A DNA stretch of 64,000 nt from Megamerina dolium (GCA_963854835.1 OY978527.1:17121584-17185583), one strand, 5' to 3'; positions 34,500-49,244 are shown, numbered from the stretch's first letter. Notes: generated from the sequence alone by a model not told the origin. Numbers and translations are program-made.

Positions 34500-36285
34500 G
34501 GGCGATTCTGGACATATTTTCCATAATTTTCCCGAGTTTAGCAACTCTAAACACGTAGGGGCATGTTTATCTCGCCTCGGTGGACAAGGTTAGGTTAGCC
34601 TATATTGGCTTACTCCCAAAAAGTGGGCCACACACACGGAGGAGCTTGATTGGTCCGTAGTGTTGCCATGAATGACTAAACCTATTTACTCGATGTAGAA
34701 ATCTTTGAAAATTTCGATTTTTATTGCAAGCTTCAGTAGCGCTTTCTTGTGCTGTTTCAACTGGACCGTGGAACTCTGGGGCTAACTTTCGGGAGCACTA
34801 CACTTGGAGAAAAGAGGTATCAATGCAGTGTAAAATACGGTTACTCGAGAACCCATGGCAGATTTTGACTAGATCTAGGCTAGATCTATTTGATAGTAGT
34901 TACAAGTTCTCCTAAACTGATCATAAAATCATCCAGAAATGAGTTTTATAGTTGCTTCAAATAGTACATGGTCTCTTTTATGATTCATATTTAGTCTTAT
35001 TACTAATATTTAGAACCCATTCGTATTTAATGTAATTTATTAACTTGGTTGTACTAGCTAGCTACTTTCTATTTGTTTTTTATTTGTCTATTTTATTAAC
35101 ATTAATCTTAATCAGTGTTGTGACGTTATTAACATTGTTGTCTATTGTCATCGTTTCGTCATCGTGGCTGTCGTCGTCATCGTTGTCGTTATCATTACTA
35201 AATATACGAGTAATATAATATACATTCGTGCATATGGGAATGCACTTATGATTGTCGTTGTTGATAATGATGAGTGGGCAGCAAGTAAAGTGATAATGCA
35301 GTTTTTTGTTTCTTGGAAATCAGAAGAGGGACAAGAAATACTGTAGGAATATATTCTTTCGAAAGAAGTCTTTAAACGAGTCTGTCGTTATACACTTAAA
35401 CATATAAAGTAATATTTTTCGATTGTACTGGCCATTGTTGTTGTTTTATTGTTTTTTTTTTAATAGCACTTGGCTTTTGTTTAAGATTGTACAGCAAAAT
35501 TGCGTAATTTGATTCTATTTGTCGCCTAAAAATGGGAGGTTTGCTTTTCTTTTACAATGTTTTTTTCTACGTTTTTCTGTAGTGTGAGCATATTGCATAT
35601 TTTTTGTACATGACTAGTTACTTAATTATTCTATACATTGTCTGGTGTTTACGTGCAAAAGAAGAATTTTCGAATACGTGTTATCACCATATTACCATCT
35701 ATTATGAGTATCATTAACATGTGGCGAATTGAATATTGTGAAAAATAGTCGCAATAATCACCTTATTTGGATTTTTGTATTTTTTTTTTTTTGTAAGCTT
35801 TTTGCTGTCTAACAAATGATGGAAGGAAATTGTATTTTTTTTTTTGAGAATCAAGAAATTCAAAAATCGAAAGTTATGCGGACGGTTGGATCATTATTAT
35901 AAAATATCGAAAGTTGGATAAGGAGTCACCATCTCTTGAGGTGGGGAAAGGGATAAGAAACCTTCATCTCTCGAGATGGGGAAAGACTGACCCATTTTTT
36001 GACAAGCAACACTGATTGGCAGTGAAGCGGAAATAGTCTCAAGTCTGGGGAGGAAAATTCTCAGTTAATTGACTGGACTAAAATCAGGGCTTGGCAATTT
36101 CAGTTACCAACCATCAACTCAGCAAAACTGTTCTTTCTATAGGAGAGGACGCTGACATTTGTATATTATGCATGAAAGAAGTAGAGACAAAGGCCCCATT
36201 GGGTCAAATATTCATTGATGAACTCGAAATGCTGGAATGTTATTACGGGGAATGAGTTGGAAGAATTTTGCGCCGAGACACCCTC
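34500..36285. other. AT-rich intron-like stretch
   Basis: No gene recognised. It holds GTCGTC-rich patches (35140-35200) and, at 36100-36260, a short frame with two cysteines (CILC) that I cannot place. Confidence 0.45.
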
Positions 36286-36289
36286 AGGA

Positions 36290-36500
36290 ATAAATATAGC
36301 GAATAAGTTTAGAAAAAATACTGGGTAGTAAAAATGAACGGCGCTGGGTCATATATTTTAGCCCTCTATGGGCACTCTGGGTGCGAATTTTATAAAAACG
36401 ATAATTTTGTAAAGGTGCCTGCCTATGGAATTGATATAGGGTATAAGAATATTTTGAAAAAATTCTGCAGAGAAAAAATAATGGGGTCTGTTGTGTGACC
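36290..36500 (-). repeat. Reverse-orientation copy of the 34-kb tandem unit
   Basis: TTTTAGCCCTCTATGGGC and CGAATTTTATAAAAACG are the reverse complement of the repeated motif at 34060-34490, interrupted by a ~10-bp insertion. Confidence 0.5.
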
Positions 36501-36509
36501 CCCATGATG

Positions 36510-37317
36510 ATAAATTATCAATTTAATAATTTCATTGAGGTAACGGATGAAATGAGACCTCACCGGGTCAAATCTAAGCCGGATTGAGATTCAGCGATTC
36601 CAACCATTTGTAGAAATGCTTTTCTCCTCTGCTGAGCAAGAAAATTTTTTCATGTGTTGTCAATTATATTTGCGCGTGGGCTAAAGTAGTTTTCGGAAAA
36701 ACAATGTTGTTGAGTTGTTTGCGTTGCTCATTTGCACAAGGTCAAAGCATTAATTAAGCTCAACTTCTAAGACTTATTGGATGTATGCCTGTGTCAAAAG
36801 CAAAAATGACGATTATCGTCATCCTTTTGCTGGGTAGACAGACAATTGAATAATATTTGAACTTCATTAATTATGGTATATGCAAATTTTGTTTATTGTT
36901 TATGGAATATTTTACGAAAATTGTTGTTTTTCTTTTGTATATGAAGACGACGACTACTGTGAAGACATACCTGTATTTATTTATTTTTTTTATGTATTAT
37001 TTCTTCTGACGGGTGACTCAGTTAAATTGTTTTTTTTTTTTTTTAAATAAAATGTACAGAAGTTTATCGAAATAAATAATTCATTTTGTGTATGGAACAA
37101 ATAATGGCAAATGCCTGCCCACTTTGACTCCTCTGATGATACAAAATTTTGGCCTTAAGCTCTGTATTTCCATGGTTTAACTTGTCAAAACTTGCAGATG
37201 ACAGTTGTCTGAAAAATAACATCAATATCTCGCAAATACTCACTCCTCATCCTAAATCAATATATACAATGTTAACAAATTGTCCTTTTTTATAGGGGAC
37301 GACCATGTAAGTTGGTC
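36510..37317. other. AT-rich intron-like stretch
   Basis: Nothing recognised. Confidence 0.45.
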
Positions 37318-37320
37318 TTA

Positions 37321-37846
37321 TAGCCTAGACAGACGGCAGCCTAATTTCGGATTACCGAGTTAATTCGAATTAACTCGGGCATTAACTGCAGCTAATCCGC
37401 ATAAACTCTATGAGTTAATTCTCAAAATAAAAGAGGATTAGGTCAATTTGCGCTGGCAACACCGTTGAAAATTGTCTATTGTGAATTTTTCTCGATCCAT
37501 TTTACAAAAAATTAGGTATGTTCGCTAAAAAAAAACTCAACAATTGTTAACAGTTTTCAACATGAAAAGCGTTGGCGAACAAATAAATCCAGCTGTCAAT
37601 TAAGAACTGTGAATGTCAATTTACAAGTTTCTGATAGTTTTCAGTTCATGTACTTCTTGTAGATTTTCTCATATCGAGAGTGACAGATGACAGAAATTTA
37701 TAGTGATAGTAATGTAAGTGAGCAGACCTAATAAAACAGCAATCAGCTGTTTAGTTAATCCGCAATACTGCCGTCTGTCATGTTATTATTTTATTCGGAT
37801 TAAGTGCGCCGGTAATCCGGAATTAGGCTGCCGTCTGCCTAGGCTA
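37321..37846 (+). mobile_element. TAGCC-family MITE, copy C, complete (526 bp)
   Basis: Perfectly oriented inverted ends (TAGCCTAGACAGACGGCAGC and its mirror, one mismatch), continuing to ~38 bp, and a TTA target duplication at 37318-37320 and 37847-37849. The sub-terminal region contains GAGTTAATTCGAATTAACTC, itself a palindrome. No coding capacity. TAA/TTA duplications suggest mobilisation by a PIF/Harbinger-type transposase. Confidence 0.92.
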
Positions 37847-37849
37847 TTA

Positions 37850-38425
37850 CATTAAACCGTCGACTTTACGATGAGTTAATAAACGCCGAGGGTAATTATT
37901 TTTAGTTTATTATGATGGGCTGGTATTTTCTATGGACCAAGTCATTTCGGCATCCATTAATAAAACTTTTTTTTCATATAAATGTGGTTATAGAAAATTG
38001 TTACCTTAAATTTACTAGAATTTTGTAACTTGCATTCCAGCAATTGCGTAAAAAGAACACATTCACAATGAAAGCATTTTCTAAAAAAGAAAATGATCGA
38101 CTACATAGTCGATTTAAAGGCTGCCGCTCGTCTGTTCATCAGTTATCTGGTTAGCTGCCACGATAACTAGAACAAAAGTAGAGTAATTTCAATGAAATTT
38201 AGCATAAGATACCTATATTGTAAGAATATGGACGCCATTGATAATGAACATTAATGGTCAATTGTCACGTCCACGCGTAGTTAACAAAGAGACTAGCCTC
38301 GGAATTAAAAAAAAATTTTAACTTCTAGTAATTCACTCAATATGCGTTCTGGGATAATAATATGTAGGTCGATTTTATGCTCTGTAATAATTTCGCATGA
38401 AGTCTTACTTGTTTCAAGTATATTA
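37850..38425. other. AT-rich intron-like stretch
   Basis: Nothing recognised. Confidence 0.4.
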
Positions 38426-38429
38426 CACA

Positions 38430-38735
38430 AATTTTCGGCGAGCCACACCCACTTGTTAATGAGTTAGAAAAACTTGTGCGAGCCACGCCCACTACTTAAT
38501 GTAGGTCCTACATAAATTTTAGAATTTCTTCACTATGAACCATCATAAATTACCTAGTCATTCGTCCAGGGCAATCATATTTGATTTTATAGGCAGAAAT
38601 CTTTTTGTAAAAGCCACATCCACTATTGAGTGTAACTCCCCTGCAATGTTGTAAAATTTTTTCTACTTTAAACCGTCATAATTTAGGTGATACGGAGATT
38701 AAAAATGGGCTAACCACGCCCACTAATTTACATAT
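38430..38735 (-). repeat. Reverse copies of the GTGGGCGTGGC repeat
   Basis: GCCACGCCCACT-type motifs near 38438, 38483, 38613 and 38713 are the reverse complement of the AGTGGGCGTGGC motif in the 50.6-52.2-kb array, with similar spacers. Confidence 0.55.
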
Positions 38736-39395
38736 GCAACCTTAATATCTCTATCCATCGAATTATGTCGTTATGCTGCTATTTTAAATATTTATACTCT
38801 AAAATTCGTTGACTCGGCGAATGATGGGCGAATGGGTAACCCCACTTTTCTATATATCTATACTTATACTCCGCCTGAGTAACACCATTTTTTCAGTAGT
38901 AGTTGATCAGAAAAAATTTAGCATAGGCAAGATCTACAAGAATCAATTGTTGAAATTATAGACTCGTGAAGAAAATTGATTTTTTGCAGATTAAACCAAA
39001 CATACACGCGCTTCACCTATTAATTTTATTCATATTTTTTTTTTCTGCCACACCCTCTCTGAATGTATATTATTTAGTAGAATGCACTTGCATGCCTTAT
39101 GAATTTCTAATAAGAAGCCTGTTGCTGCTTGCTTATTTGTTGTTGCGATTGCATTAATATGGCACAACTAAGAGCACACAATGACTACGCTCTCATTTTA
39201 TTTTTATTAATTTATGTTGTTTAATTGTAATAAATAAATAAATGAATGAAAGAAAGGAAGCAAGGCAACAATACAAAACAAACAAAAAAACTAAAAATAA
39301 ACTGTTCCCAAATTAGTATACATTTTCTTCTCATCAACTCACTGTAAGAGCGCCATCACTATATACAAGTAATACTCGCGCCATCACTATATAAC

Positions 39396-40322
39396 GGGTG
39401 TTTTTTTTTGAGGTATAGAACTTTAAATTGCAATAAAACAACGATGGATTATTCGATTGACATGAATTTTATTTATTCGAAAGATAATCTTGTGGCATTA
39501 CATTTTAAATATGATTTCTGGCATATGACCGCCACGGCTGGCTCGGATGTAGTCCAATCTGGACGTCCAATTTTCGATGACTTTTTCCAACATTTGTGGC
39601 CGTATATCGGCAATAACACGGCGAATGTTGTCTTCCAAATGGTCAAGCGTTTGTGGCTTATCCGCATAGACCAATGACTTTACATAGCCCCATAGAAAGT
39701 AGTCTAGCGGTGTTAAATCACAAGATCTTGGAGGCCAATTTACAGGTCCAAAACGTGAAATTAGGCGGTCACCAAACGTGTCTTTCAATAAATCGATTGT
39801 GGCACGAGCTGTGTGACATGTTGCGCCGTCTTGTTGGAACCACAGCTCCTGGACATCATGGTTGTTCAATTCAGGAATGAAAAAGTTAGTAATCATGGCT
39901 CTATACCGATCACCATTGACTGTAACGTTTCTGGCCATCATCGTTTTTGAAGAAGTACGGACCAATGATTCCACCAGCCCATAAAGCGCACCAAACAGTT
40001 AGTTTTTCTGGATGTAACGGTGTTTCGACATACACTTGAGGATTAGCTTCACTCCAAATGCGGCAGTTTTGTTTGTTGACGTAGCCATTCAACCAGAAGT
40101 GCGCTTCATCGCTAAACAAAATTCGTTTATGAAAATCGGGAACAACGACCATTATTTTCGAAATAAAATTGCACTATTTGCAAGCGTTGTTCAGGCGTGA
40201 GTCTATTCATGATGAATTGCCAAACCAAACTGAGAATAAATCACTTGACAGCTGTTAAATCGGTCGCCATCTTGAACAGTAATGCCAACTTGAAGTTCTA
40301 TACCTCGAAAAAAAAACACCCT
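39396..40322 (-). pseudogene. DD41D mariner, internally deleted, both terminal repeats
   Basis: The inverted ends read GGGTGTTTTTTTTTGAGGTAT at both termini. The reverse strand starts with MNRLTPEQRLQIVQFYFENN, then jumps straight to HKRILFSDEAHFW: roughly 150 residues of the DNA-binding part are deleted. A frameshift near 39940 separates this first-D segment (NGYVNKQNCRIW) from the rest, with WFQQDGATCHTA (second D) and DLTPLDYFLWGYVK (third D, 41 residues on), ending at 39498. Termini are in good condition, so mobilisation in trans by an intact relative is conceivable; its own protein is dead. Confidence 0.88.
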
Positions 40323-40329
40323 TTACAAG

Positions 40330-41160
40330 TAATACTCGCGCCATATTCTATTATACTATACACTCAATTACAGGGGGTTTTATGTCAGTGTTTTTTTTGT
40401 TTTTTTGTAATTCGTTGATTGCGCTGTTTTTTGGTTTGATACAATAATAATAACATTGGTGTAAATTTTATTATATGTGGGTCTATTGTCTATTGGATTT
40501 TATAAAATACCCTGTAATCATATAGTTTGTTGATTCCTCTGCTCTGTCCATTTCGGTCGTTGTAATCGTCGTCGCCACGGTAGCTGCCTGCCTGCCAACA
40601 TTGCCAACAGTTGTCTGTTGTTTTTATAAAAGTCAATAAGAATATTTCATTGTGAGCGCGTGTCGTGTATTGTTAATTTTTGTTGTTGATTTATATTAGG
40701 TATTAAACATATATTGTATATACAATATTTTTTGCGAGTTTTGTTTGCAAAGTTCAAAATATTTGTTTTCGTTATTTTATCATTTACAAGATTTAATCAA
40801 ACTTTCTTCATTTCATTGTAAATACTTTTCGATACTCGAAAAAGGAGAAAAATTCTCTCACAAACCATATCGTTTCGATAACGTATGGTCTGGTAGTTAG
40901 TAGAAGTCACTATCGATAATTATATATCGAATCGAGTTCCTATACGAGTATTGTTAAATTATCGAAAACGAACGAGAATTTCGAAAATAATTGTTTTTAT
41001 TCGAGATATCTTTGTGGCATTAGAAATTAATAATAACGATTTTGTCTGTGATAGTGTCATTATCATAATAATTTCGAAGTAGGAACATGTGATAAGCTCA
41101 TAGAAAAAAAAAACCGATAAATACATTACAGGATTGTGGAATATTTCAATCTATATATTG
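40330..41160. other. Intron-like stretch with a possible TATA box
   Basis: TATAAAAG at 40625 and an initiator-like TTCATTG at 40647 are 24 bp apart, somewhat close for a promoter, next to a GTCGTCGCC patch. No gene seen. Confidence 0.3.
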
Positions 41161-41269
41161 TAGTTCTTTTGAGATCATACGAGGCGGAGCAAACAATTTC
41201 GCAGTAGCGATTATATGACAGATGAAGCTGTCAAAGTGTCATGGTAGTTTTGCTCATTATTGTTTGACA

Positions 41270-41430
41270 TTTTAACATTGAAGGACTGATACCGATAAAG
41301 CGTCTAAAAATTATTCACCTATATTACGAAAATCAGCGTTGCTTGCCATGCAGTCTGTGAAACCATAACATTATGACATTATTGCGAGAACACTTCGATG
41401 AAAATCTAATTGTTCACGCTTCACATTGTT
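41270..41430 (+). pseudogene. Possible mariner N-terminal scrap
   Basis: A plus-strand frame reads IKRLKIIHLYYENQR, similar to the first helix-turn-helix of mariner transposases (QRLQIVxxYYENxG), then decays with stop codons. Confidence 0.35.
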
Positions 41431-41439
41431 GAATGAATA

Positions 41440-42750
41440 GGTTTCTTTTTTTGTTCGAATGTACAGAATTTTTTATTATTTTTATTCTAGATATTACCTC
41501 GAAAAAAGGAGCAAGCACAAAAAAAAAACAATCAATTTTAACTATTTGCAATGGTTGTTGTTAGTATAAAGAAAGATAATTTTTGAAAGTTTCGCCAGGA
41601 AAAAGAAAAACTATTTTTTAAGCTGCTTGAAAAAAAAGTATCGTTTTTGACTTGATATTAATTGTTTGCTTACTAGCAATTGAAAATGTTGACATATTTA
41701 AAAAATTTTCTTAAAAATAGCGCAGTAAAAGTCTAATGTTTATAATTTTAACAAATTGTTTTCACCTAAAGTGCCTTGGACAACTGACAGGTCCAGGTGA
41801 CTGACAAATTACGCTTTTTCGCACATTAATGTGCCGATTCTTTATCTATACATAGTAGCAACAAAATAAAATTGATTGGAACCTATTGCAAATTTGGACT
41901 TTTTGATCAGAAGTCTGGCAAAATTTTCCACAGTGCAGAGGTGTTTTATTCGAATATTTCATAAAATGTGTATGCTGTTTTGTTAAGTTTTATTTTGTGA
42001 TAACCTTTTGTTTGTTTAGTGGTTATTTTTTGTTTTCGTTGAATTGTAATTTGTTCAATCACAGCGCAGATGTTTCAACATACTTATTAATAGAAAAAAA
42101 AAAAACATGTCAAAAGTACAGACATTAATTTGATGTTTTATTTTATTTTGTATATCTTTTTATTTAAAAAATACTGGCATTATAATCACGAATCAATTGT
42201 TACAAACATGTCGAACATAATAAACAAGAAGCTATAACATTTTAACATACCTGTGGTGAAAGCTTTTTCCGTTACTATGATTGGCAATTCAAAAAACGAA
42301 ATCAATTTCCATTTGATAAATAATATTAATTAATGAACGTAATTTGGTTGGCCACATAAGTAATTTGGTTGAAAGAAAACAGATTAAAAACGCAACGTAC
42401 GCGATACAACATCCATTGGGCATTTAGTTTTTTCATATGCAAATGTTGATATAAAATATTGTAAATAGTGTATATGTTCAGCTGAATTCTTGATGGCCCT
42501 AGAAATCTCAAAAGCAGTGTTTAATGAGCACATGAAATTCTTTTTTTCAATTTTTTTTTTTTAACAAAGCAAAAGTACCAATTTCTGTTCCACTCAAATA
42601 ATCAAAATCTCATATGTTTTGCTTATGACCTCCTACGTAGAGCTGATCACAATTTTTATAAGAATTGATTGAATTTGACTTAAAAATTTTCTTGAGAAGA
42701 TGAAAAAATAACAATTGATAAAAAATATTCGGTCGAGTCGAGTTCGATAA
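41440..42750. other. AT-rich intron-like stretch
   Basis: No gene or defined element. Confidence 0.45.
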
Positions 42751-42754
42751 CAAA

Positions 42755-43105
42755 ACTTGCTTATTTGATAATTTCAACTGATAGTCGATTATTGCTGCAT
42801 TTCTCCAGTCGTTCCTCTCTTTTTGCAATGTTACATTTCGATTGGGCGAGATTTGTGTCTTATGTCAGAATATGTATATTACTATACCTGCTTATTTAAT
42901 GATTACAACCGATTGTCAATTATGGCCGCATATAGAAAATTTCTCAAATGATTCCTTTTTTTTTTACAGTGTTGCATTTCGTTTCGGTGAGTTTTGTGAT
43001 TTGCCAGAGTTGCCATATTACAATACTAGCTTATTTGATCATTACAACCGATTGTCAGTTATGGCCGCATATCGAGCAATTCTCCAGTCGTTCCTCTTTC
43101 TTTGG
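42755..43105 (+). repeat. Tandem repeat, three units of ~135 bp
   Basis: Units start at about 42758, 42890 and 43029, each with GCTTATTTGATNATTACAACYGATTGTC, a GGCCGCATAT block, CAGTCGTTCCTC and a TTGCATTTCG block. Units 2 and 3 are most alike. Confidence 0.8.
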
Positions 43106-43718
43106 CAAGTTGCATTTTGACTTGTTGCTTGTCATGTTTAGCTTTCATATGGCGAGAAATCAATTTTCTACCATTGCGAATAAAATGGAAACACACATTT
43201 TCAATAATTGCTTGCTTGTAATCACCATTTCATTTTATTCAATTTATTACCTACCCGATTTCTGATAGTTCCCTTTTTTTTACGTTTACACTTTACTTTA
43301 GAACAAATGTCAAACTTCACTTTCACCAAAAATTTTGTACAATAAAAAAAAAAAATAAAATAAAAGCGAATTGCAAATTTCATTTCTTTTTGAATGCTAC
43401 TGCTGGTTGGTTTGATGTATTCTAACAACAAAAAGATATATATTTTTTCTTCTCTTTTCGGTTTTTTCTCTTCTGCAGAAGCAAAGTGTATTTATTATTG
43501 GTTCAATGTTGATAGGATTGATCGATCGTCGTTGAAAGAGCGTTCAAATAAGATTCTAAAGAAAAGAACAAAAATAAAAGAAGAAAATATAGAAAAATAT
43601 TGTACGTGACAGATGGTGTATCTTGTTTGATAAATTATCTGCGATTGAAGAATATCATCTACATCATCATACCGTCTTGGAGAGAGAACGTCAATTGTGA
43701 CAGTTGTATACTATTTTG

Positions 43719-43736
43719 CTCTCTCTCTCTCTCTCA
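43719..43736. repeat. (CT)n microsatellite
   Basis: Nine CT units about 140 bp upstream of the Pfrx splice acceptor. Confidence 0.9.
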
Positions 43737-43858
43737 CTAAGTTGAGAGTTGCTAGAGAGAGATAATATATTCCGAGTGATTGATCAGCAACCAGCGACAA
43801 AAAAAAAAGTGACAGTTTATAATTGATTAAGCAACATTACGCACTACAAACTCTTTTT

Positions 43859-43872
43859 TTTTTTTACACAAG
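43859..43872 (+). promoter_or_regulatory. Splice acceptor for the Pfrx coding exon
   Basis: A pyrimidine run of about 13 T residues followed by ACACAAG, 28 bp before the start codon, indicates a spliced 5' UTR. Confidence 0.55.
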
Positions 43873-43882
43873 CCAGCGATAA

Positions 43883-46255
<2,373 letters not shown>

Positions 46256-47850
46256 CCACCGCAACAGCGGCACCTGTTGAAACGTGGTGAACTGTTGGCA
46301 CAGTTGCATCAGCGCCATAAATTCAAAACATTGTAATTTGTGTGTATGTGCGTCTCGCTCTCTCGCTCTGTTTTTTGAACATTTCCCTTATTATTATCGT
46401 TACCGCCGCCGCGTTCATTAGCTTTTATGCATTCATATTCGTATCACAATAGTCGTATATTTCACATTTCTTCAACTATCGATAAATATGTATATCATTA
46501 TGCGTGGTTTCTTTTTTATTGAATGTGTACGTACGTCTTACCATAGCGCAAGAATATTGTTTTGCAAGTTTTGCTTTTCTTTTTTAATATGTAAAATGAG
46601 AAAAAGTTGAAGCAGAAATAAAAAGAAAGACACAAGAAATTGAACAAATAATATATGTATATAGAAGATAAGTAAGAAAAAGAAGCATGAAATTTATTTT
46701 TGATATATACATAACTGTATAGAAATGACACTATATTGCAACTAATGACTGTTGGCTAGACTCGATTTTTTTTTTTTGGAATATCATGTGTACTTCATAT
46801 GTACATGCTTATAAATATACTAATTAAGAGTAGATGTAATACAATATTATGCATTTTTATTTTCTTTAGTTGCAATACAATGTAATATTGCTTCCGTTTT
46901 TAACTGTTAAAAATGAATTGGTGGATGAAATGTTTAAGAAAAAGCTTGTTAGAAATATTTGAATTCAAAACTAAATTTGTCAATAGTTTGTAATAGTTTT
47001 TTTTATTTTTTTGTAACTTTCAGTGTGCAATTTAATATATTTTCTTTTGTTAATTCAGCTAAAATCATGTTTGTAATTTGCAAAAATTGTATTAAAAAAA
47101 AAAAAAAAAAGGAGCGGCTAGCGCAAATTGTATCGTGATTGTTGTAATCGAGTAAAAATAATAATAATTTGAAATTTTTTTGATCACTTTCTATATAAGC
47201 GCATATATAATTTTTATTTGTTATAAATGTAGGTACTTAAATTTAAATACAATATACTATTTCAGCTTGAGAAAATCTAAATTCTATATCTATATCGTAA
47301 ATATATACACTTGATTATTAAATGTACTTAAATTTAAATACAATACAATATTTTGGCTTGAGAACATCATAAATAAATGTAATATCAAATCGAAAGCGAA
47401 TCTATTTTTTATGGTTTTATTGAAGGGATTGTTCTACATTTTTTGAGAGGGGGCATATGTTGATTCCGACCTCTTTTGCACTAGAAGAGAAGACGGCAAG
47501 AAAAATCTGCAATCCGAAGGAAAGGAGTATTTTCTTCAGAAAATTGGCTATGACATTTCATATAATTTCAAATCTTCCATTTGCTTTTTAAGGTTGGAAG
47601 CTATTGTTTCTTGGAAAAGTAATGCTCTTTGGTTGGTTGAGTCAGTATTACAGAACCGTGAGAACCAGAAACGGCCACGCCATAATCACTGAGTAACAGC
47701 AAACGATATTTTTTCCTCTCAATTGACACTCGATAAATCAAAAGTTTCAAAATTCTTCACCTGAATCCTGATATAAATCAATGCCTTCAAACTTTTTAAA
47801 CTGCCCTGTGTGACTCTTGAGTGTTAGATAATTTCCAACATTTATTAATT
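46256..47850 (+). other. Pfrx 3' UTR and AT-rich flank
   Basis: Candidate AATAAA signals at ~46617 and ~47370. An A-tract of about 18 at 47093-47111 follows ATTAAA. No other gene seen. Confidence 0.45.
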
Positions 47851-47862
47851 TTTCATCTTTAA

Positions 47863-48309
47863 GGAGGGGTTATATACGTTGTTGTAGTGCGAAACAATAA
47901 AGGAATACAAGTTATGAGTTTTTCAAAGAACATAATATTAGTGACAAAAAATGCTCTAATGCATAATAAAATATTAAGAAATGACGGACTTCCGATGCAG
48001 CAGCTCAACTGAAATCATATTATCCAAAAAATTTCATTAGTATAGAGATGTGTGGAGTCCGTGAACGAAGGGTTAAATGAAAAAAAAAAAAAAAAATTTT
48101 TGTGGAAACGAAATTTATTTTTCAAGAAAGTCATGTTTTTCGGATCGAAAAATTTTATTCAAAAAATCATATCATTGAAAATCAAACTCAAACTCCGAAT
48201 GCACGGATCTTTTTGAAAATTTGGAGTAACATTCTTGATTATGTGTACTTTCAGATGTGGCAATAAAAAAATTTTCGATTTTTCGACCGACCCCAACGTA
48301 TATAACCCC
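47863..48309. mobile_element. TTAA-flanked inverted-repeat element, 447 bp
   Basis: Left end GGAGGGGTTATATACGTTG after TTAA (47859-47862); inverted right end GGGGTTATATACGTTGGGG before TTAA (48310-48313). The interior has the same TTTTCGATTTTTCGA-type AT-rich content as the 16640 element. No transposase. Confidence 0.75.
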
Positions 48310-48439
48310 TTAAAAATTTGGGACACCGAACGAACGAATTTCAGCTGTCATATTCTTTAAGAGGAAATATAAAAGTAACAGTTGATATATTCAAAATTCC
48401 ACAATTCCGACCCAACAATAGTGATAGTCATTTGGATCT

Positions 48440-49203
48440 TAGACCTGTTGGAAATTTTGATTTTGTATAGGTGACATTTCGACGTCAAAGTGAATGGAAA
48501 TAAAAATTAAATGGGAAATTAGTCCCAATACATCAGGTAGAAAAGTGGCTGAAAAAAATAGGATACTCGGAAATTTTGTTAGAAAATTTAAGAGGGCGGA
48601 AGGGCTAAAGTCATGCAAGGTCCAAAAAGATCCAGACAGTAATTCGAAGAGCGAACGAAAATATTGCACCGTGATTTCATAAGGAATTTTTATTGCTCCA
48701 TTATGGACGATGAGACCTATATACTGGGTGACTTTTCACAGCTGCCAGGTGTTGATTTTAAGGAGCACTATAAGACCCAGAAGAAGTCTACAGTCTCCAA
48801 GAAGTTGTTGGTGTGACGGGCAATCTGTAGCTGTAGTAAACGAAGCAGTTCATTTGTAACAAATGGGACAATCAACACCTATATGTATATCCGGAAGTGT
48901 TTGCAAAAAGGACTTTTGCCATTCATAAAGCAGCACGCAGTTTCGTCTTTCCTTTGGTTTGATTTGGCCGCGTGCCATTACAGTAAAGCAGCAGTTGTGA
49001 ATCCATCTAACTGCCTAGAGCTCAGACCAACGGAAAGATATTGGGTTCTAGTAAAAAGGACCATGAAGGGTTGCTGAAACCGTTACCAGTAGCTGTCATC
49101 AAGTAAAAAAATTCCTGAAAACACTATTAAAAGGTTAATGGGAGGCATTTCGGAAAAAATCAAAATTTTAATTAAAATTTAAGGCATAAGTGTAGCATAG
49201 CCC
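48440..49203 (+). pseudogene. Tc1-like transposase relic
   Basis: The first frame (48494-48682) reads GRKVAEKNRILGNFVRKFKRAEG, a DNA-binding region. After a frameshift at ~48680, MDDETYILGDFSQLPG carries the first catalytic D. A further frame from ~48880 reads YIRKCLQKGLLPFIKQH, WFDLAACHYSK (second D) and LRPTERYW (final E), ending with a stop at 49075. The segment between second D and E is shortened by a deletion. The right terminal repeat GGCATAAGTGTAGCATAGCCC lies at 49182-49202. Dead copy. Confidence 0.82.
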
Positions 49204-49215
49204 ATTTTTTTCCTT

Positions 49216-49240
49216 TAAGTGGGCTATTCTGCACTTGTTC
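49216..49240. repeat. Facing Tc1-family terminal repeat
   Basis: GTGGGCTATTCTGCACTTGTTCC is an inverted, slightly diverged copy of the terminal repeat ending at 49202, only 14 bp away. Confidence 0.5.
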
Positions 49241-49244
49241 CAAA

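Noticed and set aside
34590..34620. GGTTAGGTTAGCC, resembling a telomeric repeat
   Set aside because: Less than two units, and flies of this group do not use TTAGG-type telomeres as a rule; probably chance.
36100..36260. Short cysteine-containing frame like the end of a LINE
   Set aside because: Only one CxxC motif, broken by stops, no RT block nearby.
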